From the NCBI GenBank assembly GCA_035652815.1, contig DASRDB010000003.1, forward strand, positions 1-64,000: a stretch of 64,000 nt of DNA. Reading direction: 5' to 3'. The DNA is from DASRDB01 sp035652815 (GTDB taxonomy: Bacteria; Chloroflexota; Ktedonobacteria; Ktedonobacterales; Ktedonobacteraceae). Shown here piece after piece: positions 17,069 through 25,001 of the stretch (positions within the stretch are counted from its first letter, which is position 1; each line of letters opens with the position of its first letter). Below the pieces are notes generated by a model. That model saw only the letters and a list, made by a program, of their open reading frames with translations. It was not told where the DNA came from and made no database searches. Made by a program: the position numbers and the translations under genes.

Positions 17069-17418
17069 TACCAACGCGACCGGCGGTCATTTTGATTACC
17101 GCGTTGTGCCTGATAACAGGCGCTACAATACACGGGTCTGTCCCCTCGCGGTTGAAAAGGCAGCTGTGTCTCCACTCCACAGCTTGAACAAGTAGCGCTA
17201 TACATCTGGCGCGAATCGTAATCGCGGCTTCTGCTACTTCCTCCAGAAGAAAAGTCCCGCTGGCCACGATTTGCCTGCCTATGTGCGGCGCGGCACTCAG
17301 GACAGCGACTTGGGGCATTGGTCAATCCCCGGCTTTCGTAAAATTCCTGCTCGCCAACTGTAAATGTAAAGGCCTGTCGGCAATCACGGCAATAAAGTGT
17401 TTGATCAGTCAATGTCAT
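17068..17418 (-). CDS. Zinc-ribbon protein, two treble CxxC modules
   Basis: A 116-residue protein with two zinc-ribbon modules. The first (residues 9-45, YCRDCRQAFTFTVGEQEFYE...CPEC) matches the 'probable zinc-ribbon' family often seen in Chloroflexota and Actinobacteria. The second (about 72-102, CSSCG...FQPRGDRPVYCSACY) matches the CxxCxDR type. The ribbons are linked by a Ser/Arg/Asp-rich stretch. It probably binds RNA or protein, but no function is established. It overlaps the upstream small gene by 14 nt and the downstream rpsU by 1 nt, which suggests a ribosome-related operon. Confidence 0.8.
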   Translation of the reverse strand: MTLTDQTLYCRDCRQAFTFTVGEQEFYESRGLTNAPSRCPECRAAHRQANRGQRDFSSGGSSRSRDYDSRQMYSATCSSCGVETQLPFQPRGDRPVYCSACYQAQRGNQNDRRSRW

Positions 17419-17605
17419 CTGTTCTCTTCAATTCCGGGGCGAACCCCACTAAATCTGCTGTATTATACGATTCGCTCGCAGGATATTCTTTATCCGCGCG
17501 CAATAATGCTGAATTTTTCTCTGGCTCGATAGCCGGTATATCATGAGGGTGACAGCACATACCCAGGAGCGCAAGCGCGAGGAACAGGAAGATGAGCGAC
17601 GGCAT
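17405..17605 (-). CDS. Small single-TM protein, hypothetical
   Basis: A possible 66-residue protein that begins MPSLIFLFLALALLGMCC, a hydrophobic segment with cysteines at its end that could be a lipoprotein-like or plain signal anchor. A short polar tail (ADKEYPASESYNTADLVG) follows. AAAGGGG lies seven bases before the ATG. It overlaps the zinc-ribbon gene by 14 nt, suggesting coupling. No family is recognised, and the call rests on start-site quality and context only. Confidence 0.4.
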   Translation of the reverse strand: MPSLIFLFLALALLGMCCHPHDIPAIEPEKNSALLRADKEYPASESYNTADLVGFAPELKRTDDID

Positions 17606-17827
17606 ATGGCTGCCCCTTTCTACTGTACCCCAGTTACCCGTTCCCACATGGAGAAGGTGCATGCGAAGACGTGTGACGTAATGAGCGATCCGCAAGGGAG
17701 GGGCATTGCGCGCTGCCTCAGCGAGGAACATGCCTCATAGGATACCTTTTAAGTATACAGTATTTTTTAGAAAAAAGCAATTTTTTAGAAAAAATTAAAA
17801 AATCCAAAAATCTTTCTTCCACAAAAT

Positions 17828-17856
17828 TTGTATTTTCATAAAAAATAGTGTACAAT
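17828..17856 (+). promoter_or_regulatory. Promoter in an AT-rich block
   Basis: TTGTAT (17828-17833), 17-nt spacer, TACAAT (17851-17856), set in a strongly AT-rich stretch with A- and T-tracts (17760-17850) that could act as an UP element. An ATG at 17855 lies inside the -10 and cannot be a start, so the gene must begin further down. Confidence 0.6.
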
Positions 17857-17974
17857 GACTCTGTCTCCTCCTTCTTCTCTGACCACTTTCATACCTGGGA
17901 AGAAAACAGCGCTTGTTGTAAACATTCGCGCTCGTAGAGACCCCATTCTTCAGGCTCCAACAGAAGAAAGTTTA

Positions 17975-18196
17975 ATGATGAGAAACCGCTACTATGTTCA
18001 ATCATTGGCACAAGAGGTATTTTTAATCAGAGAGTGCCTCTCTCCTGAGGTGAAACCGGGTCCTGATGACCCCATTATCCGTTCATGTACCATTCGCCAC
18101 GATGCTGAGTTGCATGCAGACGCGCTGAACAAGAAACAAAGGAAGCAGAATGAGCAAAGCCTTGAGTTACCTGGAACGCTTGAATCTTCGTCGTAA
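17975..18196 (+). CDS. Hypothetical protein
   Basis: An unrecognised protein of 73 residues from ATG 17975 (MMRNRYYVQSLAQEVFLIRE...). Its core, ECLSPEVKPGPDDPIIRSCTIRHDAE, looks like a compact conserved motif, followed by a Lys/Glu/Gln-rich helix. The longer frame from 17855 is excluded because that ATG lies within the promoter. GAAGAAAG stands before the chosen start. The next unknown gene starts 24 nt downstream, suggesting a two-gene operon. Confidence 0.5.
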   Translation: MMRNRYYVQSLAQEVFLIRECLSPEVKPGPDDPIIRSCTIRHDAELHADALNKKQRKQNEQSLELPGTLESSS

Positions 18197-18219
18197 CTCT
18201 TCAGAAAGAGAACATACCT

Positions 18220-18657
18220 ATGTCCGAAACAATACATCATCCCTCATTCACAGAAGCTCAGCCGCACTTTCCAGGCGTTCATCTCTCCTATGAGTGCATC
18301 ACCCAGGAACGCTCACGGGAAGCGAGTACCATCCTCTATGAAATTGCGTGCAGTATCACCTATCCGACTGCAACAGCACACCTTTCCGTAAGAGTATCCA
18401 CTCAGCATACGTACCGCAATACTCCAACAAGAGAGATTCTGTTTACCAGGCATGAGGCAGGTGCAACAACCTATGTAGAACTCCACGAAAGAGAACAACT
18501 CGAAATACGCATCGTCGAACAGGGCGGCACTTACGCGAAAGCAATCTACTATGCTCACAGTCAGGCGCTCATTGAACGCCACATAAGGGGAATCACCTCT
18601 ACGTTGCAAAAGATCGATGTGCAATCAGATACTGGCAAAAACAGAGATGAGGTCTAG
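18220..18657 (+). CDS. Hypothetical protein
   Basis: An unrecognised 145-residue soluble protein. The sequence alternates polar and beta-branched residues (YEIACSITYPTATAHLSVRV, REQLEIRIVEQGGTYAKAIYYA), suggesting a mainly beta domain, with a C-terminal helix. It has no signal peptide, membrane segment or catalytic motif that I can name. AGAAAGAGAA precedes the ATG. It is probably co-transcribed with the gene ending at 18196. Confidence 0.55.
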   Translation: MSETIHHPSFTEAQPHFPGVHLSYECITQERSREASTILYEIACSITYPTATAHLSVRVSTQHTYRNTPTREILFTRHEAGATTYVELHEREQLEIRIVEQGGTYAKAIYYAHSQALIERHIRGITSTLQKIDVQSDTGKNRDEV

Positions 18658-18784
18658 TGAACGCATTGTCTTTTCCAGCAAAATAGACTATCCTCTTGTT
18701 GAGGAGAGAGCTGCGTTTCCATCATGATCGTCATGCCCGAAAACGCATCCATTGTTACTGTATGCTTTAACGAGAGGAGCAAAC

Positions 18785-19165
18785 GTGAGCGAACGCTACC
18801 TTCCTGTACCAATGTGGAATAACAGCAAGGGATGCTGGGAACCAGTCGATTTTCGCAACGGTCAGAAGATTATTTCCTGGCCAGAGGGCTTTGACCCCAA
18901 CAGACTTCCATTCCCCGAATATCAAGATGGCGACCGCGTCCAGTTTGTACGTGACGAAACCTGCGCCCGCGAAGGCACAGTGCGCATGGTTCTGCTGCGT
19001 GGTGGTACCTATGGGCCGTTTGACAACATTGAAGATATCATCGAGCAATGGTATTGCAACCCGGACAATATCGCGTATATCGTGACGGCGAGAGGGCATA
19101 ACCATATGCTGCGCGGGTGGAATATTCTGGGGCGGTTTGTTTCGTTGGATAGGAACCGATTTTAA
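18785..19165 (+). CDS. Hypothetical protein
   Basis: An unrecognised 126-residue soluble protein. The start is GTG 18785 behind GAGAGGAG; the in-frame ATG at 18752 lacks a ribosome site. It opens MSERYLPVPMWNNSKGCWEPVDF and is rich in Trp, Asn and Asp. A DGDRVQFVRDETCAREGTVRMV segment looks like a small SH3/KOW-like beta unit, but this is only an impression. Its gene converges on the DUF2182 gene. Confidence 0.6.
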   Translation: MSERYLPVPMWNNSKGCWEPVDFRNGQKIISWPEGFDPNRLPFPEYQDGDRVQFVRDETCAREGTVRMVLLRGGTYGPFDNIEDIIEQWYCNPDNIAYIVTARGHNHMLRGWNILGRFVSLDRNRF

Positions 19166-19192
19166 GAGCTAATGCTGCTCTCTGCCGTACCC

Positions 19193-19963
19193 TTACATTC
19201 CCATCGGGAGCGCAGCGGGCAAGAACATGACAAGTACCCCGTAGACGATCAATCCTACGCCCGCAAACAGGCTGATCAGCCGACCAACGGGCAGCGCTTT
19301 CTCGGCAAAGATCAGCGCGGTCACCAATGCCATCACTGCAATATTCATGAGGCCAAGCGGAAACAGGATGACAAACAGCAGCCAGCAACACCCGAGACAA
19401 TAGGCACCATGTTCAATCCCCATACGGAAGGCACCGGCATATCCATCATGCCAGGAAGTCATGAGAAATTGTAAAGGTGTCCGGCATTTCGAGAGGCAGA
19501 CATTTTTGAGCGGCGAGAGTTGATAGAGGCCCGCTATCACCAGGATAGCGCCACTAATGCGGGTAGTGTTCTCCATAAGCCACATGAACCGTCCTGCCAG
19601 ATTCTCGACTCCCAGGGCGAGAAAGTATGCCACCACTCCAGACAAGACCCACACGAGGAGATAGGCGCTGACGAAGATCCAGGTTGGCACATACGGCTGC
19701 TCCTGCCGACGCTTGCCAGCGTAAATAGCACCAAACATGAGGATCATGGGAGCAGCAGCAGGAAACATCATCGCGATCATCATCACCGTCCAGATCGCGA
19801 TGAACAGCATTGCGCTCATTCCCATGGTCAGGCCCATTGCCTGATTGTTCATCATAGGGGCCTGCCAGATGAGCAGACCCCAGGCAAGGGCAGCCAGCAC
19901 AAGCAGGCTGCCCAAAATCAAGTAACGCTCGCGTTGCAAGAGCTGGGGAGTGGTACTAGACAT
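19193..19963 (-). CDS. DUF2182 membrane protein
   Basis: A 256-residue polytopic protein of the DUF2182 family (predicted metal-binding integral membrane protein). It has about seven helices. The signature MFIAIWTVMMIAMMFP-type helix (here AMLFIAIWTVMMIAMMFP) is rich in Met, and the loop SPLKNVCLSKCRTPLQFLM carries paired cysteines. GIEHGAYCLGCCWLLFVILF follows, with a His and further cysteines. Met/Cys-rich helices hint at a soft-metal substrate, but this is unproven. It is co-directional with and 31 nt downstream of the DUF1326 gene, a pairing common in other genomes. Confidence 0.85.
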   Translation of the reverse strand: MSSTTPQLLQRERYLILGSLLVLAALAWGLLIWQAPMMNNQAMGLTMGMSAMLFIAIWTVMMIAMMFPAAAPMILMFGAIYAGKRRQEQPYVPTWIFVSAYLLVWVLSGVVAYFLALGVENLAGRFMWLMENTTRISGAILVIAGLYQLSPLKNVCLSKCRTPLQFLMTSWHDGYAGAFRMGIEHGAYCLGCCWLLFVILFPLGLMNIAVMALVTALIFAEKALPVGRLISLFAGVGLIVYGVLVMFLPAALPMGM

Positions 19964-19994
19964 ATCTCCTCCTTGAGGAAATGCCAGCTTGTTT

Positions 19995-20624
19995 CTATGC
20001 GTTGGACCAGTTGATCGAGGCGTAGTGGCCGTTCTTGCCAGAGTTATCCCAGCTCATGCCGTAGTCTGTCCAGGTGCTATTCTGCTCGCCAACCGCCATC
20101 GCCAGTTGAGGCGAAAAAGGATGGGCATTGAGGGCCCAGATCTCGTTGTTGGGATCCAGGCTTGGTAGGGGTTGGACAGCCAGATGCATGATGTTGGGAA
20201 TCTCAACCGAGCGGCGTTTGCCAGCTATGGTAAAGGTGATCGGAACGGCTTTCGCACCTAGCACGGTGGAGATGAGAGGTGCAAGGGCAGCTAATGGGCC
20301 GCCAGCAGCGCCAGTGAAGATCGCCTGAAGAGCCTGGCGTTGCTGCTCACTGGCTCGCTCATCCAGGTATAGCGCGACGGACCAGTTTCCCTCGGCCATG
20401 GGTCCTGGTGTACGTGCAATCATCGCCACATTCAAGCCATCGAGCGTGACGCTGCCATAGCTGCCATTATTGATGTGGAAGGCAAAGGCGACCTCACATG
20501 CTCCTTCTGTCGGCCTCGAGGTCAAGGGTGGGTTCGGCGAGAGTAGACAGGGACATACGACCTTACAGTTGCAGTTCTCGAAATAGTCTCCTGCAATTTG
20601 CCAGCGCGTCTGAGTTGTAGCCAT
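19995..20624 (-). CDS. DUF1326 domain protein
   Basis: A 209-residue protein of the DUF1326 family. The N-terminus has the diagnostic cysteine cluster YFENCNCKVVCPCLLS, followed by a conserved GACEVAFAFHINNGSYGSV and the beta-rich body ending in HPFSPQ. The four cysteines could bind a metal; function is unknown. GGAGGTGACG precedes the ATG. It forms an operon with the DUF2182 gene, and together they may make a metal-related membrane system (inference). Confidence 0.88.
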   Translation of the reverse strand: MATTQTRWQIAGDYFENCNCKVVCPCLLSPNPPLTSRPTEGACEVAFAFHINNGSYGSVTLDGLNVAMIARTPGPMAEGNWSVALYLDERASEQQRQALQAIFTGAAGGPLAALAPLISTVLGAKAVPITFTIAGKRRSVEIPNIMHLAVQPLPSLDPNNEIWALNAHPFSPQLAMAVGEQNSTWTDYGMSWDNSGKNGHYASINWSNA

Positions 20625-20941
20625 GCGTCACCTCCATGGGCGCTTTCCTGACGATCCGCAATGAGGGGATTTTGGTGAATATGAAATATGCAGTTCTTCT
20701 ACCTACAAGATAGCATATCCTTCTTGCAAAAACAATCCTTGAGGACCGACATCAGAGGGGCAAGCAATCACGAAATTATCGAGGGCAATGTGATTATTTT
20801 GCCGTATACAATGAGATACTAAACAAAATATATCTCGTTCCAGTGGATCAGGTGGGCACTGCAAGCGGCGCACTGAGATTGAAGGCATCGAAGAACAACC
20901 AAAAAAAAACATATTGTGGGCAAAAGACTACGAAGTATAAA
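20625..20941. other. Intergenic region before DUF1326 gene
   Basis: 317 bases with no convincing gene. It holds the putative promoter of the DUF1326-DUF2182 operon at 20707-20735. A T-tract at 20909-20917 (A-run on this strand) lies downstream of the minus-strand tRNA. A 69-codon frame at 20703-20912 overlaps the promoter and has no ribosome site. Confidence 0.5.
20707..20735 (-). promoter_or_regulatory. Putative promoter of DUF1326-DUF2182 operon
   Basis: On the minus strand TTGTTT, a 17-nt spacer and TATCTT, about 80 nt upstream of the DUF1326 start. Confidence 0.4.
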
Positions 20942-21014
20942 TGGGCCCAGCTGGGATCGAACCAGCGACCTACCAGTTATGAGCCGGCAGCTCTAACCAC
21001 TGAGCTATGGGCCC
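20942..21014 (-). tRNA. tRNA with CAU anticodon (Ile2 or elongator Met)
   Basis: A 73-nt cloverleaf starts GGGCCCATAGCTCAG and ends CTGGGCCCA. It has a 7-bp acceptor stem, a GCTC/GAGC D stem, the anticodon loop CTCATAA (anticodon CAT) and the T arm GCTGGTTCGATCCCAGC. CCA is not encoded. The perfect G1-C72 pair excludes the initiator. The variable region and T arm (GGTCGCTGGTTC) resemble bacterial tRNA-Ile2, whose C34 is changed to lysidine, more than typical elongator Met, but identity cannot be settled by eye. Confidence 0.9.
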
Positions 21015-21101
21015 TCGCGAAACGCATTCTACCATACCTCTGGCTACTTGGGAAGAGGGAATTTATACCATTTTCCCAATAATCCCCTCTTCCCAAGCAG
21101 A

Positions 21102-21482
21102 TCACTTCGGCTGCTCCACCAGCAACAGCCCATTGTCATCCTGGTCGAGAATCATCATATACGTGCCCCAGGGTTGCGAGTCTGGTTCCTGGGTGATGCG
21201 GACGCCTTTTGCCTTGAGATCGGCTGCCAAAGACGTGATATTATTGACCCGGAAAGTAATCGCCTGAGACTTGCCCATCACGCTCTGATAGTGCTGCCAG
21301 TTCTCATCCATCTTATAGAGAATGACTTTGGTTTGCGCGCCTGTGGGAGCAACGGCAATCCAGCGGGAAGGCCCCATTGGCGCATCAGTGCGCAGCTCAA
21401 AGCCTAGCTTCTCCGTGTAAAATGCTAAGGCTCGATCCTGGTCGCTTACAAAGATACAAATGGTATCAACACGTTCAATCAC
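21102..21482 (-). CDS. VOC (glyoxalase/bleomycin-resistance) family protein
   Basis: A 126-residue member of the vicinal-oxygen-chelate superfamily. It has two beta-alpha-beta-beta-beta modules: DTICIFVSDQDRALAFYTEKLGFELRTD and SQAITFRVNNITSLAADLKAKG, ending MMILDQDDNGLLLVEQ with the usual terminal Glu. Substrate unknown. The start is GTG 21482, six bases after AGGAGG; a longer frame from 21503 would run through that ribosome site. Confidence 0.88.
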   Translation of the reverse strand: MIERVDTICIFVSDQDRALAFYTEKLGFELRTDAPMGPSRWIAVAPTGAQTKVILYKMDENWQHYQSVMGKSQAITFRVNNITSLAADLKAKGVRITQEPDSQPWGTYMMILDQDDNGLLLVEQPK

Positions 21483-21763
21483 AGTTCGCCTCCTGAAATA
21501 CATTACTGGCGCTTCCAGGTTTCACATAAGACCTCGAAGTGAGTATCACCCCATTTGAAACGCAACAAATTACTTATGCCAGTATAACAAAACGCTTCTC
21601 AAAATACTTCTCGAATCTTGCTTAGAGGGTTTTTTGCAGGTTTTTGCAACCCGCTTAGAGAAACGTAAGGCAGCTTCTCCTCTGAATTCCGACCTCTACA
21701 CAAGGAATTTTTGAAAAATCGGGGGAAATTCGGAAGAATTGATGCGTTCTTCTGTAGAAACTG

Positions 21764-21772
21764 TGATATAAT
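21764..21772 (+). promoter_or_regulatory. Extended -10 promoter of korAB
   Basis: TGATATAAT, i.e. TG-n-TATAAT, a perfect extended -10. No good -35 is seen at standard spacing, which extended -10 promoters tolerate. Predicted start near 21779, giving a leader of about 300 nt. Confidence 0.6.
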
Positions 21773-22024
21773 AAGTGGTGTTGACGCGACATCTCGATTT
21801 TCTTTGGGGATGATTCGTGTGATAGAGGTAGCTCAGGAGCAGAGATACAACGATAGGTCTCATGAATGGTTTACCCGGTGGGTGGGTAGTGAGAGACTCG
21901 CCCAGTCCGGTTTCACTGCTAACTGGCATAGGTAGAAGAGCGACGACTCCCAACAGGGCTTTCCCGGATGTGCCGGGCAGAGTGCTACAGGTGTTTCACA
22001 GACAACAAACATCTGCATTTATAG

Positions 22025-22066
22025 GGCCGCGCCATTTTTGTGTATCTGGCGCGGTCATACATTTTT
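22025..22066 (+). terminator. Terminator-like hairpin in the korA leader
   Basis: A 10-bp GC-rich stem GGCCGCGCCA / TGGCGCGGTC, 12-nt loop, then ATACATTTTT. It ends only four bases before AGGGGG, the korA ribosome site. This position is typical of attenuators and riboswitch expression platforms. Confidence 0.7.
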
Positions 22067-22081
22067 CCCAGGGGGCATTCA

Positions 22082-23845
22082 ATGGAGAATGAAGTAACAA
22101 TTCGTATAGGCGGCGAATCAGGCGAGGGCACCATCTCAGGTGGCGACATCCTGGCCCTGGCAGCCGCGCGGTGGGGCTATTCGGTCTACACCTTCCGCAC
22201 CTTCCCCGCCGAAATTCTCGGCGGCCCATGTATGTTTCAGGTACGTATTAGCGATAAGCCTGTGAAATCAATGGGCGATTATGCCGATGTACTGGTTTGT
22301 CTCAACAAAGAGGCATATGATCGGAATATAAGTGATTTGCGACATGGTGGCGTGCTGGTCTATGATCCCTCGGATTTCACGCCCGAAACAGATGACTATA
22401 TCACCTATCCTATTCCTTTCAATGATCTCGCCCGCAAAGAAGTCCAGATGTTCCAGACGAAGAATATGGTCATGCTGGGCGCAATTTCCGGCTTATTCGG
22501 CCCGCCATTGGAAGCCATCACGCAGGTGGTGGAATCCCGTCTTTCGAAGTCGCGTAAATCCAACCCCATCCTGATGGAAAAGAACATGCTGGCGCTCAAC
22601 GTTGCGAAACAGTACGTGACTGAGAAGCTGAGCAAGCATGATCCCTACAAACTCGGCCCCGTCGAAAAAGTTGACCGCGTTGTCCTGAACGGCAATCAGG
22701 CGGTTGTCGCGGGTGCGCTGGCAGCCCGTTGTGGGTACTTCGCGGGCTATCCCATCACACCAGCCAGTGATATCATGGAAGGGCTGGCAAAGGAGCTTCC
22801 GGCGATTGGCGGCACGTTTATGCAGGCAGAAGACGAGATTGCGGCCATCACCTCGGTTATAGGGGCCTCATTCGGTGGTGTGCGCGCTATGACCGCAACC
22901 TCTGGCCCTGGCCTCTCGTTGATGGCCGAGGCTATCGGATATGCCTCGATGGCGGAGATTCCGGTGGTTATCGTTGACGCGCAGCGCGCAGGCCCCAGCA
23001 CTGGCATGCCGACCAAAATGGAGCAATCCGACCTCAGCTTCGCGCTCAACGCCAGTCATGGTGATTCGCCCCGCATGGTCGTGGCCCCAGCCGATGTCGC
23101 GGACTGCTATCATCTGATGATCCTGGCCTTCAACATGGCCGAGCGCTACCAGATGCCCGTTCTCTTCCTCACCGACCAATCGCTTACGGCGCGTGTAGAA
23201 AGTGTAGATCGCAGCGTCTTCAAACCGCTGGAGTTACAGACGCGGCTTGAGCCAGGCGCAAACGGAGCCAGCAGCAACGGCTATGCAGAACCCGTTGGTG
23301 CGAGTGCAGGCCCGCATGGCTTCGCTCGCTACACCTATACGGCAAGTGGCATCTCCCCCATCACCGCTCCTGGCCCTGGCGCGGCAACCTACGTAGCGAC
23401 CGGCCTCGAACACGACATCCACGGTCATCCAAACTACGAGCCGGAAGATCATACCGCGATGATGGAGAAACGTTATCGCAAGCTCATGACGGCGGCTGAA
23501 GAGCTGCCGCCGCCGCAGCGCTATGGCGACGAGGATGCCACGGTTGGCATTATCGGCTGGGGTTCAACCGAGGGAACCATCCAGGAGGCAGTTGATCGCG
23601 CCCGCGCGAAGGGCTACAAGGTCGCCTCACTGCATCCAAAAATCCTATCACCACTGCCTGATCGAGCGATCCGTGATTTTATTCACTCGGTCAAGACGGT
23701 TATTGTGCCAGAGTGCAACTATTCGGGGCAACTGGCAAATCTGCTAGGCGCAAAATATGGCTTGCAGGCCATTCGTGTGAACAAATTCGGCGGCATTCCT
23801 TTCACCGCTGGCGAAATCCTGCGAGCAATCGAGGAGGTTAGCTAA
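22082..23845 (+). CDS. korA: 2-oxoacid:ferredoxin oxidoreductase, fused gamma-alpha subunit
   Basis: A 587-residue subunit in which the gamma domain (about 1-185, IRIGGESGEGTISGGDILAL...TFPAEILGGPCMFQVRI) is fused to the alpha domain (about 200-587, GYPITPASDIMEGLAKELP, AEDEIAAITSVIGASFGG, TSGPGLSLMAEAIGYASMAE). With KorB it oxidatively decarboxylates a 2-oxoacid to acyl-CoA and reduces ferredoxin. 2-Oxoglutarate is the likely substrate by resemblance to KorA of Mycobacterium type, but pyruvate or branched acids cannot be excluded. ATG 22082 is set by AGGGGG six bases upstream. korB starts 2 nt after the stop. Confidence 0.92.
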   Translation: MENEVTIRIGGESGEGTISGGDILALAAARWGYSVYTFRTFPAEILGGPCMFQVRISDKPVKSMGDYADVLVCLNKEAYDRNISDLRHGGVLVYDPSDFTPETDDYITYPIPFNDLARKEVQMFQTKNMVMLGAISGLFGPPLEAITQVVESRLSKSRKSNPILMEKNMLALNVAKQYVTEKLSKHDPYKLGPVEKVDRVVLNGNQAVVAGALAARCGYFAGYPITPASDIMEGLAKELPAIGGTFMQAEDEIAAITSVIGASFGGVRAMTATSGPGLSLMAEAIGYASMAEIPVVIVDAQRAGPSTGMPTKMEQSDLSFALNASHGDSPRMVVAPADVADCYHLMILAFNMAERYQMPVLFLTDQSLTARVESVDRSVFKPLELQTRLEPGANGASSNGYAEPVGASAGPHGFARYTYTASGISPITAPGPGAATYVATGLEHDIHGHPNYEPEDHTAMMEKRYRKLMTAAEELPPPQRYGDEDATVGIIGWGSTEGTIQEAVDRARAKGYKVASLHPKILSPLPDRAIRDFIHSVKTVIVPECNYSGQLANLLGAKYGLQAIRVNKFGGIPFTAGEILRAIEEVS

Positions 23846-23847
23846 AG

Positions 23848-24693
23848 GTGTCTCAAACAACTATCACGCTCACGCCAAAGGACTATAAAAGCGAAGTCAA
23901 ACCCACCTGGTGTCCCGGGTGTGGCGACTTCGGCGTCCTGAATGCGATTTATAACACGATGGCAGCAATGAAGCTGCCGCCCGATCAGACCGTTGTTGTC
24001 TCCGGCATTGGCTGTTCAAGCCGTCTGCCGCACTTTGTGCAAACCTTTGGCATGCACACCTTACACGGTCGAGCGCTGCCAATGGCCCAGGGCCTGAAGA
24101 TGGCGCGCCCAGATCTGACGGTGGTGGCCGTTGGCGGTGATGGCGACCTGTTCAGTATTGGCGCGGGACACCTCATTCATGCGGCCCTGCGCAATATCGA
24201 CATCACGGTAGTGGTCATGGACAACGAGATCTACGGCCTGACAAAAGGCCAGACCTCGCCAACCTCGCCCTTCGGTCATAAAACGAAATCGACGCCCTAT
24301 GGCCTGCTGGCCTCCCAGTTCAACCCGATTGCCACTGCGCTTTCGTTGAATGTGAGCTTTGTGGCGCGTGGTTTCTCCTCGAAGCCGAAGGAACTTGCTG
24401 CGCTTATCGAGCAGGGCATCCAGCACAAGGGCTTCTCCTTCATTCACGTCCTCAGTCCATGCCCAACCTTCCATAACACCATGGACGTATGGAAATCTAC
24501 CGTTACCCCGATGCCCGCTGACCATGATGTGCATAACCGCTTCAAAGCAATGGAACTGTCGCTGGAGACGGAAAAACCCTACGTCGGTCTCTTCTTTAAA
24601 GAGGAGCGCCCGACGATGGATGAGGCTGCTCACCACCTGGTTCAGCAAGCCAAAACGTTTGACATCGAACAGTACATGCAGCGCTACACATAA
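23848..24693 (+). CDS. korB: 2-oxoacid:ferredoxin oxidoreductase, beta subunit
   Basis: A 281-residue thiamine-diphosphate-binding subunit. It opens with WCPGCGDFGVLNAIYNTMA, contains SGIGCSSRLPHFV and the ThDP motif GGDGDLFSIGAGHLIHA ending in VVMDNEIYGLTKGQTSPTS. CxxC in WCPGC and further cysteines are the expected ligands for a [4Fe-4S] cluster. GTG start two bases after the korA stop, with GAGGAGG inside the korA 3' end. A terminator follows, so korAB is a two-gene operon with no ferredoxin gene beside it. Confidence 0.92.
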   Translation: MSQTTITLTPKDYKSEVKPTWCPGCGDFGVLNAIYNTMAAMKLPPDQTVVVSGIGCSSRLPHFVQTFGMHTLHGRALPMAQGLKMARPDLTVVAVGGDGDLFSIGAGHLIHAALRNIDITVVVMDNEIYGLTKGQTSPTSPFGHKTKSTPYGLLASQFNPIATALSLNVSFVARGFSSKPKELAALIEQGIQHKGFSFIHVLSPCPTFHNTMDVWKSTVTPMPADHDVHNRFKAMELSLETEKPYVGLFFKEERPTMDEAAHHLVQQAKTFDIEQYMQRYT

Positions 24694-24703
24694 AATAAGG
24701 AAA

Positions 24704-24734
24704 CCGGGCGGTTTGATGCCGCCCGGCTTTTTTT
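24704..24734 (+). terminator. Terminator of korAB
   Basis: Perfect 8-bp stem CCGGGCGG / CCGCCCGG, 7-nt loop, then CTTTTTTT. Confidence 0.9.
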
Positions 24735-24776
24735 CATTTTTCATGAGAGCATACCTGCTCTCTTTTTTATAATCTG

Positions 24777-25001
24777 TTAGATCTGCACGCCCTGGTTAGT
24801 ACTCGTGCCAAGCGTAGCGGACTGGGCAACGGCACGCCGAAAATCCTCGCCACAAGGGCGACAGAACACACCGCTATCATTATGGGCATTGCCACCAATA
24901 GCAGTTAATTGCACTTCAGCAGGCTTGCCACACCACTCACAACGGCTGCCTCGCGGAGCAGTATCTACAGCAACGGGTTGACGAAATTCATTCCAAGACA
25001 T
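24777..25001 (-). CDS. Small CxxC zinc-binding protein
   Basis: A 74-residue protein with two CxxC knuckles, CEWCGKPAEVQLTAIGG and VFCRPCGEDFRRAV, which should form one zinc ribbon. Start ATG 25001 is set by GGGAGGT six bases upstream; the same frame is open for another 69 codons but without a ribosome site. The ends are polar and probably disordered. Function unknown. Confidence 0.7.
   Translation of the reverse strand: MSWNEFRQPVAVDTAPRGSRCEWCGKPAEVQLTAIGGNAHNDSGVFCRPCGEDFRRAVAQSATLGTSTNQGVQI

Larger units (their letters stand above)
21483..22081. other. Gene-free region and korA leader
   Basis: About 600 bases without a convincing gene. The first 280 hold nothing I recognise. From 21764 on it contains an extended -10 promoter, a transcribed leader of about 300 nt with several GC-rich hairpins (for example CCCGG-atgtg-CCGGG near 21965), and a terminator hairpin just before the korA ribosome site. 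Frames of 74-85 codons here lack start signals and overlap these elements. Confidence 0.6.

Noticed and set aside
20703..20912. 69-codon minus-strand frame
   Set aside because: Overlaps a likely promoter, no ribosome site, no recognisable content.
21711..21935. Possible small gene in the korA leader
   Set aside because: The start precedes the extended -10 promoter and the frame overlaps RNA-like hairpins; no ribosome site.
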